From positions 868,001-932,000 of the forward strand of contig NZ_CP092123.1 of assembly GCF_022343685.1 (NCBI RefSeq): 64,000 nucleotides of DNA, in the 5' to 3' direction. Both the position numbers and the translations under genes were made by a program. The stretch is from Marinobacterium sediminicola (lineage in GTDB: Bacteria; Pseudomonadota; Gammaproteobacteria; Pseudomonadales; Balneatricaceae). Below are positions 9,564-18,968 of the stretch, piece by piece. Each line of letters opens with the position of its first letter. Position 1 is the first letter of the stretch. Under the pieces are notes generated by a model. The model was not told where the DNA came from and ran no database searches. It saw only the letters and a program-made list of their open reading frames with translations.

Positions 9564-10271
9564 TTATCGAACCTCCGGCGTTCTGGCCAGCACCCAGATG
9601 TCGACGTGTTCAGCACCGGCTGACTTGAGTAGCCGGGCAAGGGTGTTGGCGGTGGTACCGGTGGTCATAACATCATCGACAACTGCCAGGTGTCGCGGTG
9701 GTTGTCGAGTGACCTTGAAAGCATGCTGCAGGTTTTGCCTTCGCTCGTCCAACCCCAGTGTCATCTGCTGCGGGGTACGCCGAGTCTTGCTCAGGCAGTG
9801 GCACAGTGGCAATTTCAGGTCGCTCGACAGAACGTTAGCAAGCAGCCGGGCCTGATTAAAGCCACGCGTGAACTCGCTGAGTGGATGCATGGGCACCGCG
9901 ACAAGGGCATCGGGCCATTCCTGTTCGTACTGTTCACGCAAAAAAGTGGCAAATACTCGGCCCATCCATCCCAGATGCCCCGGCTGGCGCCGGTATTTGA
10001 TTCTGGGCAGTAACTGGCTTATCGGAAAATCATAGTTAAAAGCAGCCACAACGCGATCAAAACAGGGACTCTCCTTTAGGCAACGTACACACAGGCTTCC
10101 CGGGGGCGTAAACGGAGGCAAAGGCATGGCACAGCCGCGACACCTGCTTAACAGCCATGGCAGGTCGGCGTGGCAATCAGCGCAGATGCCATGAGGATCG
10201 GCACCGGGAAAGCCACATAGCACGCAGGACTGGTTAATTAATAACCAGTTGTTTATTTTTGATAAAAACAT
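9564..10271 (-). CDS. comF: ComF family phosphoribosyltransferase-like protein
   Basis: A 235-residue protein of the ComF/GntX family. An N-terminal zinc-binding region has four CxxC-type pairs (CVLCG, CADC, CRGC, CVRC within residues 16-63), followed by a type I phosphoribosyltransferase fold whose PRPP loop reads LAVVDDVMTTGTTANTL near 200-216. The family is tied to DNA uptake and gluconate-linked phenotypes; the reaction is not established. It is divergent from bioB, an arrangement shared with pseudomonads. The first codons contain a long palindrome (10229-10249). Confidence 0.9.
   Translation of the reverse strand: MFLSKINNWLLINQSCVLCGFPGADPHGICADCHADLPWLLSRCRGCAMPLPPFTPPGSLCVRCLKESPCFDRVVAAFNYDFPISQLLPRIKYRRQPGHLGWMGRVFATFLREQYEQEWPDALVAVPMHPLSEFTRGFNQARLLANVLSSDLKLPLCHCLSKTRRTPQQMTLGLDERRQNLQHAFKVTRQPPRHLAVVDDVMTTGTTANTLARLLKSAGAEHVDIWVLARTPEVR
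10229..10249. repeat. Palindrome at the start of comF
   Basis: Two 8-base arms, ACTGGTTA and TAACCAGT, are separated by ATTAA. It lies inside the first codons of comF and about 25 bases upstream of the -35 of the bioB promoter. It could be an operator for the divergent pair; it does not match the BirA half-site. Coding constraint or chance cannot be excluded. Confidence 0.4.
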
Positions 10272-10274
10272 AGG

Positions 10275-10302
10275 TTGACAGCTCCTTCTGTCGCTTTATG
10301 AT
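10275..10302 (+). promoter_or_regulatory. Sigma-70 promoter for the bio operon
   Basis: TTGACA at 10275-10280 is a perfect -35, and TATGAT at 10297-10302 is a 5/6 -10 with a 16-base spacer. It is the only near-consensus pair in the comF-bioB gap and points toward bioB, about 70 bases before its ATG. Confidence 0.7.
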
Positions 10303-10370
10303 CAACACCATATTGCCGGCACCCGTCCTTGGGTGCGCATCACCGATTATGTCACAAGGGGATTGGAGTC

Positions 10371-11426
10371 ATGCAAAACCTGGCTGAAGTGCGCCACGAC
10401 TGGACCGAACAGGAAGTCCGTGAGCTGTTTGAGCTGCCGATGAACGATCTGCTGTTCCAGGCGCAAAGCGTGCACCGTCAGCACTTTAATCCCAATGAAG
10501 TTCAGGTCAGCACTTTGCTGTCGATCAAAACCGGTTCCTGCCCTGAAGACTGCAAGTACTGCCCACAGAGTGCTCACTACAATACCGGTCTTGAAAAGCA
10601 GCGTCTGATGGAGGTCGAGGCGGTATTGAACAAGGCTCGCCAGGCCAAGGAGTCCGGTTCAACCCGTTTCTGCATGGGCGCGGCCTGGAAGCACCCCACT
10701 GACCGTGACATGCCCTACGTCATCGAGATGATCAAGGGCGTGAAGGAGATGGGGCTGGAAACCTGCATGACCTTGGGCATGCTGAAGGAGTCTCAGGCGC
10801 AGCAGTTGGCAGACGCCGGTCTGGACTATTACAACCACAACCTTGACACCTCGCCTGAATTCTACGACAAGATCATCACCACTCGAACCTACGAGGATCG
10901 CCTCAACACCCTGCAGCATGTGCGTGATTCCGGCATGAAAATCTGCAGCGGCGGTATTCTGGGTATGGGGGAGACGGCCAAGGACCGCTATGGCCTGTTG
11001 ATGCAGTTGGCTAATTTGCCACAGCAGCCGGAGTCGGTGCCGATCAACATGCTGGTCAAGGTACAGGGGACTCCGCTGGAAGATGTCGAGGATCTGGATC
11101 CGCTGGAGTTCATCCGTACCATCGCCGTGGCGCGTATCATGATGCCGAAGTCACATGTGCGCCTGTCCGCCGGTCGTGAGCAGATGTCTGATGAGCTTCA
11201 GGCGATGGCTTTCTTCGCGGGCGCCAACTCCATTTTCTACGGTGAGTGTCTGCTGACGACGCCGAATCCGGAAACCCATCGCGATCTCCAACTGTTCAGG
11301 CGTTTGGGCATTCGTCCAGAGCAGCGTATAGAAGATTCCGATGCCGATCAGGAGCAGCGTCTGGTACAGAAAATTCAGGCCCAACAGGATGCCGAACTGT
11401 TCGTTGATGCTACCTCGGCTCACTGA
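10371..11426 (+). CDS. bioB: Biotin synthase BioB
   Basis: A 351-residue radical-SAM enzyme that inserts sulfur into dethiobiotin. The CxxxCxxC motif that binds the [4Fe-4S] cluster reads CPEDCKYC, and the family segments [12 protein letters not shown] and [10 protein letters not shown] follow. The ATG at 10371 is preferred over an in-frame TTG at 10329: it follows an AAGGGGATTGGAG box and gives the usual length (E. coli 346). It is the first gene of bioB-F-H-C-D. No bioA is present nearby. Confidence 0.97.
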   Translation: MQNLAEVRHDWTEQEVRELFELPMNDLLFQAQSVHRQHFNPNEVQVSTLLSIKTGSCPEDCKYCPQSAHYNTGLEKQRLMEVEAVLNKARQAKESGSTRFCMGAAWKHPTDRDMPYVIEMIKGVKEMGLETCMTLGMLKESQAQQLADAGLDYYNHNLDTSPEFYDKIITTRTYEDRLNTLQHVRDSGMKICSGGILGMGETAKDRYGLLMQLANLPQQPESVPINMLVKVQGTPLEDVEDLDPLEFIRTIAVARIMMPKSHVRLSAGREQMSDELQAMAFFAGANSIFYGECLLTTPNPETHRDLQLFRRLGIRPEQRIEDSDADQEQRLVQKIQAQQDAELFVDATSAH

Positions 11427-11438
11427 GGCACTTCTCCT

Positions 11439-12605
11439 ATGTCTTTCAATGATCTCGCTGCCGCGCTGCAAGCGCGGCGGCAGGGCAACCTTTACCGCCA
11501 GCGCCGGGTACTGGAGTCGGCGCAGGGACCTGAAGTCAGTGTCGACGGTCGCCGCTATCTGGCATTTTGCTCCAATGACTACCTGGGGCTCGCCAACCAT
11601 CCTGACGTGATCACCGCACTCAAGCGTGGAGCGGATACCTATGGTGTTGGTGGGGGGGCTTCTCATCTGGTCAATGGCCACTCACGCGCACACCATGCGC
11701 TGGAAGAAGAGCTGGCTGCCTTTACCGGTCGTGAGCGGGTATTGCTCTTTTCCACCGGCTACATGGCTAATATCGGTGCCATCAACGCATTGATCGACAG
11801 GCAGGATGCCGTGTTTCAAGACCGCCTCAACCACGCCTCTTTGCTGGATGCGGGTCTGCTCAGTGGTGCCCGGTTCCAGCGCTATCTCCATAATGATCCC
11901 GAGAGCCTTGCTCAGCGTATGGCGCGTTCTGAAGCGCGCCGGAAGCTGGTCGTTACGGATGGCGTGTTCAGTATGGATGGCGATATTGCCGACCTGCCCG
12001 AGCTGAGTCGTGTGACACGGGAGCAGGGGGGCTGGCTGATGGTCGATGATGCACATGGTTTTGGCTGCCTGGGCAATAACGGTGGCGGTTGTGTTGAACA
12101 TTTTGGCCTGAGCAGTGAAGACGTCCCCGTTTTGATCGGCACGCTGGGCAAGGGGTTCGGTACCTCTGGTGCCTTCGTGGCCGGCTCTGAAGTGTTGATT
12201 GAAACCCTGATCCAGTTTGCCCGGACCTATATCTATACCACCAGCATGTCGCCTGCAGTTGCGGAAGCGACCCGTACCAGTCTCGGGCTGTTGCAAGCCG
12301 AGAGCTGGCGCCGTGACAAGTTGGCACAACTGATCCAGCGATTTCGTCGAGGCTGCTCACAGCTGGGCTATGAGCTCATGGACTCGCCGACACCGATCCA
12401 GCCGATCCTGATTGGCGAGGCGGGTGAAGCCATGCGCATCAGTGCGGAGCTTGAAGCGCGTGGCATTTTCATCAGTGCCATTCGCCCGCCAACCGTGCCG
12501 GCGGGCAGCTCACGCCTCAGGGTCACAATCAGTGCTGCCCACAGTGAGGCGCAGATTGATCGCCTGCTTGAGGCGCTGGACGCGGTGCGTGGAGAGGTAA
12601 AATGA
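11439..12605 (+). CDS. bioF: 8-amino-7-oxononanoate synthase BioF
   Basis: A 388-residue PLP enzyme that condenses pimeloyl-ACP with alanine. The segments [37 protein letters not shown] and the PLP-lysine motif [10 protein letters not shown] are all present. Length is as in E. coli (384). It follows bioB by 12 bases, and its stop overlaps the start of bioH by 4 bases. Confidence 0.97.
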   Translation: MSFNDLAAALQARRQGNLYRQRRVLESAQGPEVSVDGRRYLAFCSNDYLGLANHPDVITALKRGADTYGVGGGASHLVNGHSRAHHALEEELAAFTGRERVLLFSTGYMANIGAINALIDRQDAVFQDRLNHASLLDAGLLSGARFQRYLHNDPESLAQRMARSEARRKLVVTDGVFSMDGDIADLPELSRVTREQGGWLMVDDAHGFGCLGNNGGGCVEHFGLSSEDVPVLIGTLGKGFGTSGAFVAGSEVLIETLIQFARTYIYTTSMSPAVAEATRTSLGLLQAESWRRDKLAQLIQRFRRGCSQLGYELMDSPTPIQPILIGEAGEAMRISAELEARGIFISAIRPPTVPAGSSRLRVTISAAHSEAQIDRLLEALDAVRGEVK

Positions 12606-13378
12606 GCCTGTGGACCGAAACGCGCGGCTATGGGCCCGAGCTGGTGTTATTGCACGGCTGGGGATTGAGCTCGGAGATCTGGGGCGAGTTTGCCGACCGT
12701 TTGAGCGAGCGCTACCGGGTGACGCTGATTGACTTGCCCGGGCTTGGACGTTCAGTGCCGGCTGGTGACATGTCGTTGCATGCGGTTGTCCAGTCATTGC
12801 TGGAGGTTGCTCCAGAGCAGGCTCATTGGGTGGGCTGGTCACTGGGCGGGCAACTGGCACTGGCCGTAGCCGAGCACGCTCCAGAGCGGGTGAAAAGCCT
12901 GAGTCTGGTTGCCTCCAATCCCTGCTTTGTGGCTCGCGATGACTGGCCCTGCGCCATGGCGCCGGAGGTGTTCGGGGCCTTTGTGGATTCGCTGGCTGAT
13001 AATGAGGCCAAGACGCTGCAGCGCTTCGCTGCATTGCAAACTCGGGGCTCAGACAGTGCCCGTGATGAATTGAAACGACTCAAGTCCGTCATTGTGAACA
13101 CGGCTCCTGAGGCATTGGCTGCGGCACTCATGCTGCTTGAATCGGATCTGCGTAAAGGGCTTGCAGGTATCCGTTGTCCGGTTCAGTTGATATTGGGGGC
13201 TGAAGATCAGTTGGTACCGGTGTCACTTGCAGCGAACGTTAGCCGGTTAAACCAACATCTTGATGTATGGGTGCTGGAACGGGGTGCGCATCTGCCTTTC
13301 ATCAGTCATGCCGATCAGGTGCTTCAGGCCCTGAATTCACTTACTGGAAATACAGAAGGTGTGAATGCAGCGGGATAA
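12602..13378 (+). CDS. bioH: Pimeloyl-ACP methyl ester carboxylesterase BioH
   Basis: A 258-residue alpha/beta hydrolase that ends the BioC-primed fatty-acid route by removing the methyl ester from pimeloyl-ACP. The nucleophile elbow GWSLGG, the acid in [11 protein letters not shown] and the His in [11 protein letters not shown] form the triad, and [13 protein letters not shown] is the oxyanion region. It overlaps bioF by 4 and bioC by 14 bases, so translation of the three is coupled. Confidence 0.95.
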   Translation: MSLWTETRGYGPELVLLHGWGLSSEIWGEFADRLSERYRVTLIDLPGLGRSVPAGDMSLHAVVQSLLEVAPEQAHWVGWSLGGQLALAVAEHAPERVKSLSLVASNPCFVARDDWPCAMAPEVFGAFVDSLADNEAKTLQRFAALQTRGSDSARDELKRLKSVIVNTAPEALAAALMLLESDLRKGLAGIRCPVQLILGAEDQLVPVSLAANVSRLNQHLDVWVLERGAHLPFISHADQVLQALNSLTGNTEGVNAAG

Positions 13379-14147
13379 GCGCAAGGTTGCCCAGGCGTTC
13401 AGTCGGGCCGCGCAGAGTTATGACTCGGTTGCACAGCTACAGCGGGATATTGCTGACCGGCTTTTGCACTGGTTGCCACCTGAGGTCGATGGAGAGCTGC
13501 TTGATCTGGGCTGTGGTACCGGCTATGCAGCACCGCTGTTACGAGAGCGCTATCCACAGGCGCCATTGATTCACCTGGATCTGGCGCATGGCATGCTGGC
13601 GTATGCTCGCGAGCAGCGCCCGGTTCCCGGAGCGTACTATTTATGTGGTGATGCGGAGCAGCTGCCGCTGGCCGACGCCAGCGTGGATCTGGTCTGGTCG
13701 AGCCTGGCGATCCAGTGGTGTGAGCAGCCTGATCGTTTGCTGTCCGAGCTGGCTCGCGTGCTGAGGCCAGGAGGACGTTGTCTGCTGGCTACATTGGGCC
13801 CGGATACGCTGCATGAGCTTAAACAGGCCTGGGCAGCGGTAGATGATGATGTGCATGTGAACAGCTTTATTCCGCTGCAGCAATTGTTGGAGCACCCTGC
13901 TGGCCTGGAGCTGGTGCGCAGTGAAACTGAATATCGCGTACTTCGTTATGGCCGCCTGCAGCAGCTGATGCACGAGCTCAAGGCTTTGGGAGCTCACAAC
14001 GTCAACCATCGTCGAGAGCAGGGGCTCAGTAGTCGTCAACGTCTTGTTCGTCTGCTGAATGCCTATGAGCAGCAGCGTCAGGCTGATGGTGCTCTGCCAG
14101 CTACTTATGAAGTCTATTATGTGGAATTGAGTAAGGATCTGCCGTGA
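13365..14147 (+). CDS. bioC: Malonyl-ACP O-methyltransferase BioC
   Basis: A 260-residue class I SAM-dependent methyltransferase that primes biotin synthesis by methylating malonyl-ACP. It opens with KVAQAFSRAAQSYDSVAQLQ, the BioC N-terminal signature; the SAM motif is LLDLGCGTGYAAPLL (about 45-59). It overlaps bioH at its 5' end and bioD by 4 bases at its 3' end. Its pairing with bioH means the window encodes the BioC-BioH type of pimelate synthesis. Confidence 0.95.
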   Translation: MQRDKRKVAQAFSRAAQSYDSVAQLQRDIADRLLHWLPPEVDGELLDLGCGTGYAAPLLRERYPQAPLIHLDLAHGMLAYAREQRPVPGAYYLCGDAEQLPLADASVDLVWSSLAIQWCEQPDRLLSELARVLRPGGRCLLATLGPDTLHELKQAWAAVDDDVHVNSFIPLQQLLEHPAGLELVRSETEYRVLRYGRLQQLMHELKALGAHNVNHRREQGLSSRQRLVRLLNAYEQQRQADGALPATYEVYYVELSKDLP

Positions 14148-14830
14148 AAAAGCGTTTCTTTATCGCCGGTACCGATACCGATGCCGGCAAGACCTTGGTG
14201 ACGACCGGTCTTTTGGCAGCGGCGAATCGTCAGGGGTTGAGAACCATGGGTCTCAAACCCGTAGCCGCAGGCTGCGAGCAGACACCGGATGGGCTGCGCA
14301 ACAGCGATGCACTTCAGTTGCAGCAGACGGCCAGTGTCAAGTTGAGCTATGAGCAGGTGAATCCAATCGCCTTTGAACCACCCATCGCTCCGCATATTGC
14401 AGCAGAGCAGGAAGGGCGGGCCCTGAGTGCGGATCGACTTGCGGCCTACTGCCGGGGCGCCATGATGCAGCCGGCGGATCTGGTGTTGGTAGAAGGGGCC
14501 GGAGGCTGGCGGGTACCGCTGAGTATGCGTGAAAGCCTGGCGCGCCTGCCTCAGCTGTTGGAGCTGGACGTCATTCTGGTGGTAGGCATGAAGCTGGGAT
14601 GTATCAATCATGCCATCTTGACGGCTGAGGCGATTGCGCGTGATGGTCTGCGTCTGGCGGGTTGGGTCGCCAACCATATCGATCCTGCGATGAGTTGTCC
14701 GGATGAGAACCTGGCGACCCTGGAACGCCTTTTCCGAGCCCCTCTTCTGGGGCGTGTGCCCTGGCTTGAAGCGCCTACTGCGGATGCTGTTGCCGATCAC
14801 CTTGACTTGAGGCTGCTTTTGGGTGAGTAA
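14144..14830 (+). CDS. bioD: Dethiobiotin synthetase BioD
   Basis: A 228-residue ATP-dependent carboxylase that closes the ureido ring of dethiobiotin. The P-loop FIAGTDTDAGKTLVTTGL (6-23) and LVEGAGGWRVPL are diagnostic. Length matches E. coli BioD1 (225). It is the last gene of the operon. No U-tailed terminator follows; a new promoter and a structured leader start within 5 bases of its stop. Confidence 0.96.
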   Translation: MKKRFFIAGTDTDAGKTLVTTGLLAAANRQGLRTMGLKPVAAGCEQTPDGLRNSDALQLQQTASVKLSYEQVNPIAFEPPIAPHIAAEQEGRALSADRLAAYCRGAMMQPADLVLVEGAGGWRVPLSMRESLARLPQLLELDVILVVGMKLGCINHAILTAEAIARDGLRLAGWVANHIDPAMSCPDENLATLERLFRAPLLGRVPWLEAPTADAVADHLDLRLLLGE

Positions 14831-14833
14831 AAA

Positions 14834-14862
14834 GTGACCAGTGATTGGGTTTGATCTATACT
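14834..14862 (+). promoter_or_regulatory. Promoter for the small gene after bioD
   Basis: GTGACC at 14834-14839 (4/6 to the -35 consensus), a 17-base spacer, and TATACT at 14857-14862 (5/6 to -10). It would start transcription at about 14868-14870, giving a leader of about 80 bases. Confidence 0.55.
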
Positions 14863-14948
14863 GGCAGCAATCCCGTAACCGGGTACATGATCAACTCTAA
14901 TGACCCGGCAACGCTAAGCTGGCCCCAAGGATCATAGGAAGGTGTGGC
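14863..14948 (+). ncRNA. Candidate structured cis-regulatory leader with pseudoknot
   Basis: Nested pairings are visible by eye. The outer stem is GGCAGC (14863-14868) with GCTgGCC (14918-14924). The inner hairpin is CCGGGT (14879-14884) with ACCCGG (14903-14908). The internal loop is purine-rich on both sides. The hairpin loop carries ATGATC (14887-14892), complementary to GATCAT (14930-14935) just before the AGGAAGG ribosome site, so a pseudoknot could reach the translation start. Two NGGA motifs (AAGGA, TAGGA) overlap the same site, as in CsrA/RsmA targets. It matches no riboswitch class I can name. If transcription starts 6-7 bases after the -10, the 5' side of the outer stem would be shortened. 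Confidence 0.45.
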
Positions 14949-15188
14949 ATGAATGTGACAACCGCCAACAGCCTGTTCAACGTAAATCGAACTCTGGATA
15001 ACGTCCCCAAGGCATCCAGTGATACTCTGGGCAGTGGGCAAGTTGAAAACCCTGAAATGGCCTCAGGTCGCCCTGTGAATCCGGCGATTGCTGATACTGC
15101 TGTTGATCGTACGGCAGACGCGGCGGCGACAAAAGTTGTCAATCAGGCCAGTGAAGTGCTGGGTAACCTGATCGATACCCGGGTCTGA
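14949..15188 (+). CDS. Small conserved-looking hypothetical protein
   Basis: A 79-residue soluble protein of unknown function: no signal peptide, no membrane segment, no Cys. It is Asn/Ala/Thr rich and ends in a short helix, VVNQASEVLGNLI. The start is supported by an AGGAAGG box 6 bases upstream. It has its own promoter and the structured leader described at 14863-14948, and is followed after 35 bases by a putative metalloprotease gene. The N-terminus (MNVTTANSLF) and C-terminal helix loosely recall small flagellum-linked proteins, but this is not enough to name it. Confidence 0.7.
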   Translation: MNVTTANSLFNVNRTLDNVPKASSDTLGSGQVENPEMASGRPVNPAIADTAVDRTADAAATKVVNQASEVLGNLIDTRV

Positions 15189-15223
15189 CTCGTTCAGGCT
15201 GATTGGCTTCGTTGCTATTTGTC

Positions 15224-15988
15224 ATGAGCACGGTTATTTCGAGCACTCCCACTCCCTTAATGCCCATTGCAACTCCCGGCAGTGGCGCTACTCCTGCTGC
15301 TGGTGATGAACTGCCGGGCCGTGCTTCCGCTGCCGGCTCGGCGCGAGAAAATCGTTCGGACTCTCTGACACCGGAATCCGACAAGGCTCGACAGCCATCG
15401 GAGATGTCCACAAAGGAACGTGCCCAGGAGCTGCAGGAGCAGCAGGTGGTACGTCAGCTGAGTGCCCGTGATCGAGAAGTTCGCCAGCACGAAATGGCGC
15501 ATCAGGCGGCAGGTGGCGGTCATACGGGGGCTGTTTCCTATACGTTTCAGCGTGGACCGGATGGGCGCATGTATGCCGTGGGTGGTGAGGTCAGTATCGA
15601 CACCTCCGCCGTCAGTGGCGACCCTCGGGCTACGCTGGAAAAAGCGGAAGCCATTATCAGGGCGGCAATGGCGCCGGCCGAGCCTTCATCACAGGATTAC
15701 CGGGTAGCCGCCAGTGCGCGGGCCATGGCTGCAGAGGCCCGGGCAGAGTTGGCAAAGCTTGAAGAAAGCGAGCAGGAAGATACTGCTGAAGCCGATGATG
15801 CAGGCAAGGATGAGTCAGTGTCCGAGGCCGAAAGCACTCAGAGCAAAGCGACGGGCAATGCACAGCTGCAAGACACAGCTCGGCAGGCTGCGCCTCAGCC
15901 CTTGAATACGGTCCAGCAGCAGCTGATTGAAGCGGGCGTGTACACTTCGCTCTATCCTTCGGGGTCCCTGCTCAACCTACAGGCCTGA
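15224..15988 (+). CDS. Putative zinc metalloprotease, SprA-related (CJM1_0395-like) family
   Basis: A 254-residue protein. A low-complexity N-terminus rich in Pro/Thr/Ala/Ser is followed by the family core [13 protein letters not shown] at about 86-98 and [29 protein letters not shown] (89-93) is a shortened HExxH-like zinc motif typical of this family. The C-terminal part is Ala/Glu rich and helical. No signal peptide is seen. I place the start at ATG 15224; a TTG at 15203 is possible, and neither has a strong ribosome site. Substrate and role are unknown. It probably shares a transcript with the small gene before it. Confidence 0.75.
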   Translation: MSTVISSTPTPLMPIATPGSGATPAAGDELPGRASAAGSARENRSDSLTPESDKARQPSEMSTKERAQELQEQQVVRQLSARDREVRQHEMAHQAAGGGHTGAVSYTFQRGPDGRMYAVGGEVSIDTSAVSGDPRATLEKAEAIIRAAMAPAEPSSQDYRVAASARAMAAEARAELAKLEESEQEDTAEADDAGKDESVSEAESTQSKATGNAQLQDTARQAAPQPLNTVQQQLIEAGVYTSLYPSGSLLNLQA

Positions 15989-15995
15989 CCTCCGG

Positions 15996-16757
15996 TCACT
16001 GTGCAAGAAAGTTTTCCACCAATCGCGTGAAGGCAGTCGGCTTCTCCACATGGGGGAGGTGTCCTGCTCCTGCGATAATCTTGAAACTCGCGTGGGGAAA
16101 CAGCTGCTGGATCGGCTGCTGATGTTCCGCCATGAGATAGTTGGACTCCCCACCCTTGATGAACAGTACCTCACCGGTATAGCGGCTGCCTTCAGGCGAC
16201 TCGCTGATGCGAGCGTATTGCTGCTCAAGCACTGGAAGGTTCATGCGCCAGGCAAACTGCTTGTGCTCGTTGCGATACAGGTTTTTCAGCAGGAAGGCGC
16301 GGGTCGCGGCTGAATCGATATATTCGCTCAACGTGCGATCGGCATCTCCTCGGCTTTTCAAATTGAGCAGATCAATCTGATTCAGGCCGGCAATAACGTC
16401 GTTGTGGTGGGGGGGATACTCGACCGGTGCGATATCAACAACGATCAGTCGTTTGACACGTTCGGGATGGTCCAGTGCGAACTGCATTGCGGCTTTGCCG
16501 CCCATGGAATGCCCCATCAGGTTGATGTGCTCGAGTTGCAAATGATCCAGCAGATCCAGCAGGTCGTTGCTCATGGCTTGATAGTTCATCTCATCGCTGT
16601 GCGGTGAGCGGCCATGGTTGCGCAGATCCGCCGCGATAACATCGAAATGCTCGCTCAGTTCCTTGATCTGTGCGCCCCAGTTTTCCAAAGTGCCAAACAA
16701 GCCGTGAAGAATGACCAGTGGCTCGCCCTGGCCGTGACGTTGAAAGTGCAACAACAT
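15996..16757 (-). CDS. ybfF: Alpha/beta hydrolase, YbfF-like esterase
   Basis: A 253-residue alpha/beta hydrolase. The oxyanion/entry motif ILHGLFGTLENWG (17-29), the nucleophile elbow GHSMGGKAAMQFAL and the His motif AGAGHLPHVEKP are present. YbfF-type enzymes hydrolyse short acyl esters and acyl-CoA thioesters in vitro; the cellular substrate is not established. It follows fklB on the same strand after a 53-base gap holding a GC-rich hairpin, and is convergent with the metalloprotease gene. Confidence 0.85.
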   Translation of the reverse strand: MLLHFQRHGQGEPLVILHGLFGTLENWGAQIKELSEHFDVIAADLRNHGRSPHSDEMNYQAMSNDLLDLLDHLQLEHINLMGHSMGGKAAMQFALDHPERVKRLIVVDIAPVEYPPHHNDVIAGLNQIDLLNLKSRGDADRTLSEYIDSAATRAFLLKNLYRNEHKQFAWRMNLPVLEQQYARISESPEGSRYTGEVLFIKGGESNYLMAEHQQPIQQLFPHASFKIIAGAGHLPHVEKPTAFTRLVENFLAQ

Positions 16758-16782
16758 GATAAAGGTCTCTCGGTCGACAGAC

Positions 16783-16802
16783 GGGGCGCCTTTGAGCGCC
16801 CC
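16783..16802 (-). terminator. GC-rich hairpin between fklB and ybfF
   Basis: GGGGCGC and GCGCCCC arms close a 6-base loop just after the fklB stop. No run of T follows on the minus strand, so it is a weak terminator or a mRNA-stabilising stem. Confidence 0.4.
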
Positions 16803-16809
16803 GCTTGGA

Positions 16810-17436
16810 TCAGAGGATGTCGATCAGCTCGACATCGAAGATCAGGGTCGAGTAGGGCGGGATGCCACCCGGTGAGCCCTGCGCGCCATAGGCCAGCTGG
16901 TAGGGTACGTACAGGCGCCATTTGGCACCCTTGCTCATCAGCTGCAATGCTTCGGTCCAGCCAGCGATAACGCCACCCACCGGGAATTCGGCTGGCTGAC
17001 CACGCTCGTAGGAGCTGTCGAATACCTTGCCGTCGATGAAAGTGCCATGGTAGTGAGTGCGCACCTTGCTCTGCTTGGTCGGCTTGTCGCCGTCTTCTTC
17101 ACCGGCTTCGATGATTTCGTACTGCAGACCGGATTCCAGGGTGATAACGCCTTCACGTGTGGCATTGTCGGCCAGGAACTGCTCGCCGGCTTCAGCGGCT
17201 TCCTTGGCCAGGGCCTCCTGAGCTTCACGGATGCGCTGGCTGATTTCGTTGAAAGCCGCCTGAATCTGCTCAGCCGGCACACGCAGTGCTTCACCATGGA
17301 AGGAGTCGCGCAGACCTGTGATGACGGCTTCTACGTCAACACCGTCGAAGCTGCCTTGAGCCAGTTGATCGCCCATCTGGCGCCCGATGCCGTAACTGGC
17401 ACGTTGTTCTGTGGTTTCCAAAGCCTGTTCTGACAT
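16810..17436 (-). CDS. fklB: FKBP-type peptidyl-prolyl isomerase FklB
   Basis: A 208-residue protein: a helical N-terminal dimerisation domain (1-100, SYGIGRQMGDQLAQ) and a C-terminal FKBP domain (about 105-208) with VRTHYHGTFIDGKVFDSS, FPVGGVIAGWTEALQLM and GIPPYSTLIFDVELIDI. It catalyses cis-trans isomerisation at proline. No signal peptide is seen, so the product is cytoplasmic, like E. coli FklB (206 residues). Confidence 0.94.
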   Translation of the reverse strand: MSEQALETTEQRASYGIGRQMGDQLAQGSFDGVDVEAVITGLRDSFHGEALRVPAEQIQAAFNEISQRIREAQEALAKEAAEAGEQFLADNATREGVITLESGLQYEIIEAGEEDGDKPTKQSKVRTHYHGTFIDGKVFDSSYERGQPAEFPVGGVIAGWTEALQLMSKGAKWRLYVPYQLAYGAQGSPGGIPPYSTLIFDVELIDIL

Positions 17437-17501
17437 AGTACTTGCCTGTTTGGTTGTGTTAATGCAAAGGGGCGTGATCCTACCACAACGGGGATGCGGG
17501 T

Positions 17502-18848
17502 TCAGTCTGCATAACGGTCGACGGTACAGATCAACGTGCCTTCATGCAGCCGAGCGCTGATTTGATCGCCTGGGCTGACCTGTTCCTGCCGGGTGATGGC
17601 TTGTCCGTTCTCGTTCTGTACGATCGCATAACCCCGCTCCAGTGTTGCCAGCGGGCTGACGCCGTTCAACTGGCGTGCCTGAAACAGCAATTGCTGCCGA
17701 CGCTGGCGCAATAGCAGGTCAATGGCATGCTGAAGTCGTTGTTGTAACGGAGAAAGTAACTGGCGTTTACGTTCCAGTATTCGCTGTGGAGAGCTGCGTT
17801 GCAGCCTCCGATGTAAGGCGTCCAGATGTTGGTCACTCTGCTGCAAGCGCAGTGAAAGGGCCCGCTGAAGTCGAAGTTCAAGCTGGTCAAGACGTTGCGA
17901 TTGCTCGCGAAGGCGTTCGCCGGGGTGTCGTAAGCGTGCGCGCAAGTGCTCCAGACGTGTGCGGTGCAGGCTCAAATAGCGCAGAGTTTGACGCGTCAAT
18001 CGTTGCTGGAGCGTTTGAAGCTGCTGCTGGAGTGATGCCTGGTCAGTACTCAACAGCTCTGCGGCTGCTGAGGGGGTGGGCGCACGCAGGTCAGCCACCA
18101 GATCGCTGATTGATATATCAACCTCGTGGCCCACAGCCGATACCACCGGGATTGCGGAAGCGGCAATTGCGCGCGCCACAATTTCCTCGTTGAAAGGCCA
18201 GAGATCTTCCAGCGAACCGCCGCCACGACCGACTATCAATGCGTCGCAGCGGCCATCGCGGTTGGCCAGTTCAATTGCGCGCACAATCTGTGCCGCTGCT
18301 TCGCTTCCCTGTACGGCGGTTGGATAGAGTGCGACCGGCAGTGATGGGCAGCGTCTTGCCAGTACCTGCAGAATATCGTGTATGGCTGCTCCCGTGGGTG
18401 ATGTGATCACACCCACATGACGTACGGGACGGGGAATTGGGCGTTTGCGTGCCTGATCGAACAGCCCTTCCTGACTGAGCTGCAGTTTGAGTCGCTCGTA
18501 TGCCTGCTGCAGTCGGCCTTGTCCGCTCTCCTGCATCTGTTCACAGATCAGCTGGAAGTCGCCTCTGCCTTCGTACAGGCTGACCTTGGCCATGACCACA
18601 ACCTGGTCGCCTTCCTTGGGGCGAAAGCGGACTTGCAGGTTGCGGTTGCGAAACATGGCGCAGCGAACCTGTGCGCGATCATCCTTAAGGGTAAAATACC
18701 AGTGGCCCGAGGAGGGTCTGGCGAGGTTGCTGATTTCGCCTTCGACCTGCACGGTCATAAATGAATGCTCCAGCAGGGATTTGACCTGGCGATTGAGCTC
18801 GCTGACGCTGACGGCGCCGCTGTTCCGAGAGGCTATGTAATTGTTCAT
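17502..18848 (-). CDS. xseA: Exodeoxyribonuclease VII large subunit XseA
   Basis: A 448-residue nuclease subunit. The N-terminal OB fold ([20 protein letters not shown] to about residue 100), the catalytic region [23 protein letters not shown], and [21 protein letters not shown] are conserved. A long Gln/Arg/Leu-rich coiled coil (about 265-390) binds the small subunit. XseA with XseB degrades single-stranded DNA into acid-soluble pieces. It is divergent from guaB; xseB is not in the window. Confidence 0.95.
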   Translation of the reverse strand: MNNYIASRNSGAVSVSELNRQVKSLLEHSFMTVQVEGEISNLARPSSGHWYFTLKDDRAQVRCAMFRNRNLQVRFRPKEGDQVVVMAKVSLYEGRGDFQLICEQMQESGQGRLQQAYERLKLQLSQEGLFDQARKRPIPRPVRHVGVITSPTGAAIHDILQVLARRCPSLPVALYPTAVQGSEAAAQIVRAIELANRDGRCDALIVGRGGGSLEDLWPFNEEIVARAIAASAIPVVSAVGHEVDISISDLVADLRAPTPSAAAELLSTDQASLQQQLQTLQQRLTRQTLRYLSLHRTRLEHLRARLRHPGERLREQSQRLDQLELRLQRALSLRLQQSDQHLDALHRRLQRSSPQRILERKRQLLSPLQQRLQHAIDLLLRQRRQQLLFQARQLNGVSPLATLERGYAIVQNENGQAITRQEQVSPGDQISARLHEGTLICTVDRYAD

Positions 18849-18899
18849 GCGAACATCTTAAACGACCCCGCTGGTGAAGGCATCCTTGGTTATTGCTGA

Positions 18900-18928
18900 T
18901 TGTTGTTCGGGCAGTTTTGATGTACAAT
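18900..18928 (+). promoter_or_regulatory. Promoter for guaB
   Basis: TTGTTG (18900-18905), a 17-base spacer and TACAAT (18923-18928) lie 40 bases before the guaB ATG, in the gap shared with the divergent xseA. Confidence 0.6.
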
Positions 18929-18968
18929 TTCTCGTTTAATTTTTCACGGAAATACGGGCTGGTTCAGT

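Noticed and set aside
10272-10370. BirA operator before bioB
   Set aside because: No TTGTAAACC half-site or spaced pair could be found on either strand.
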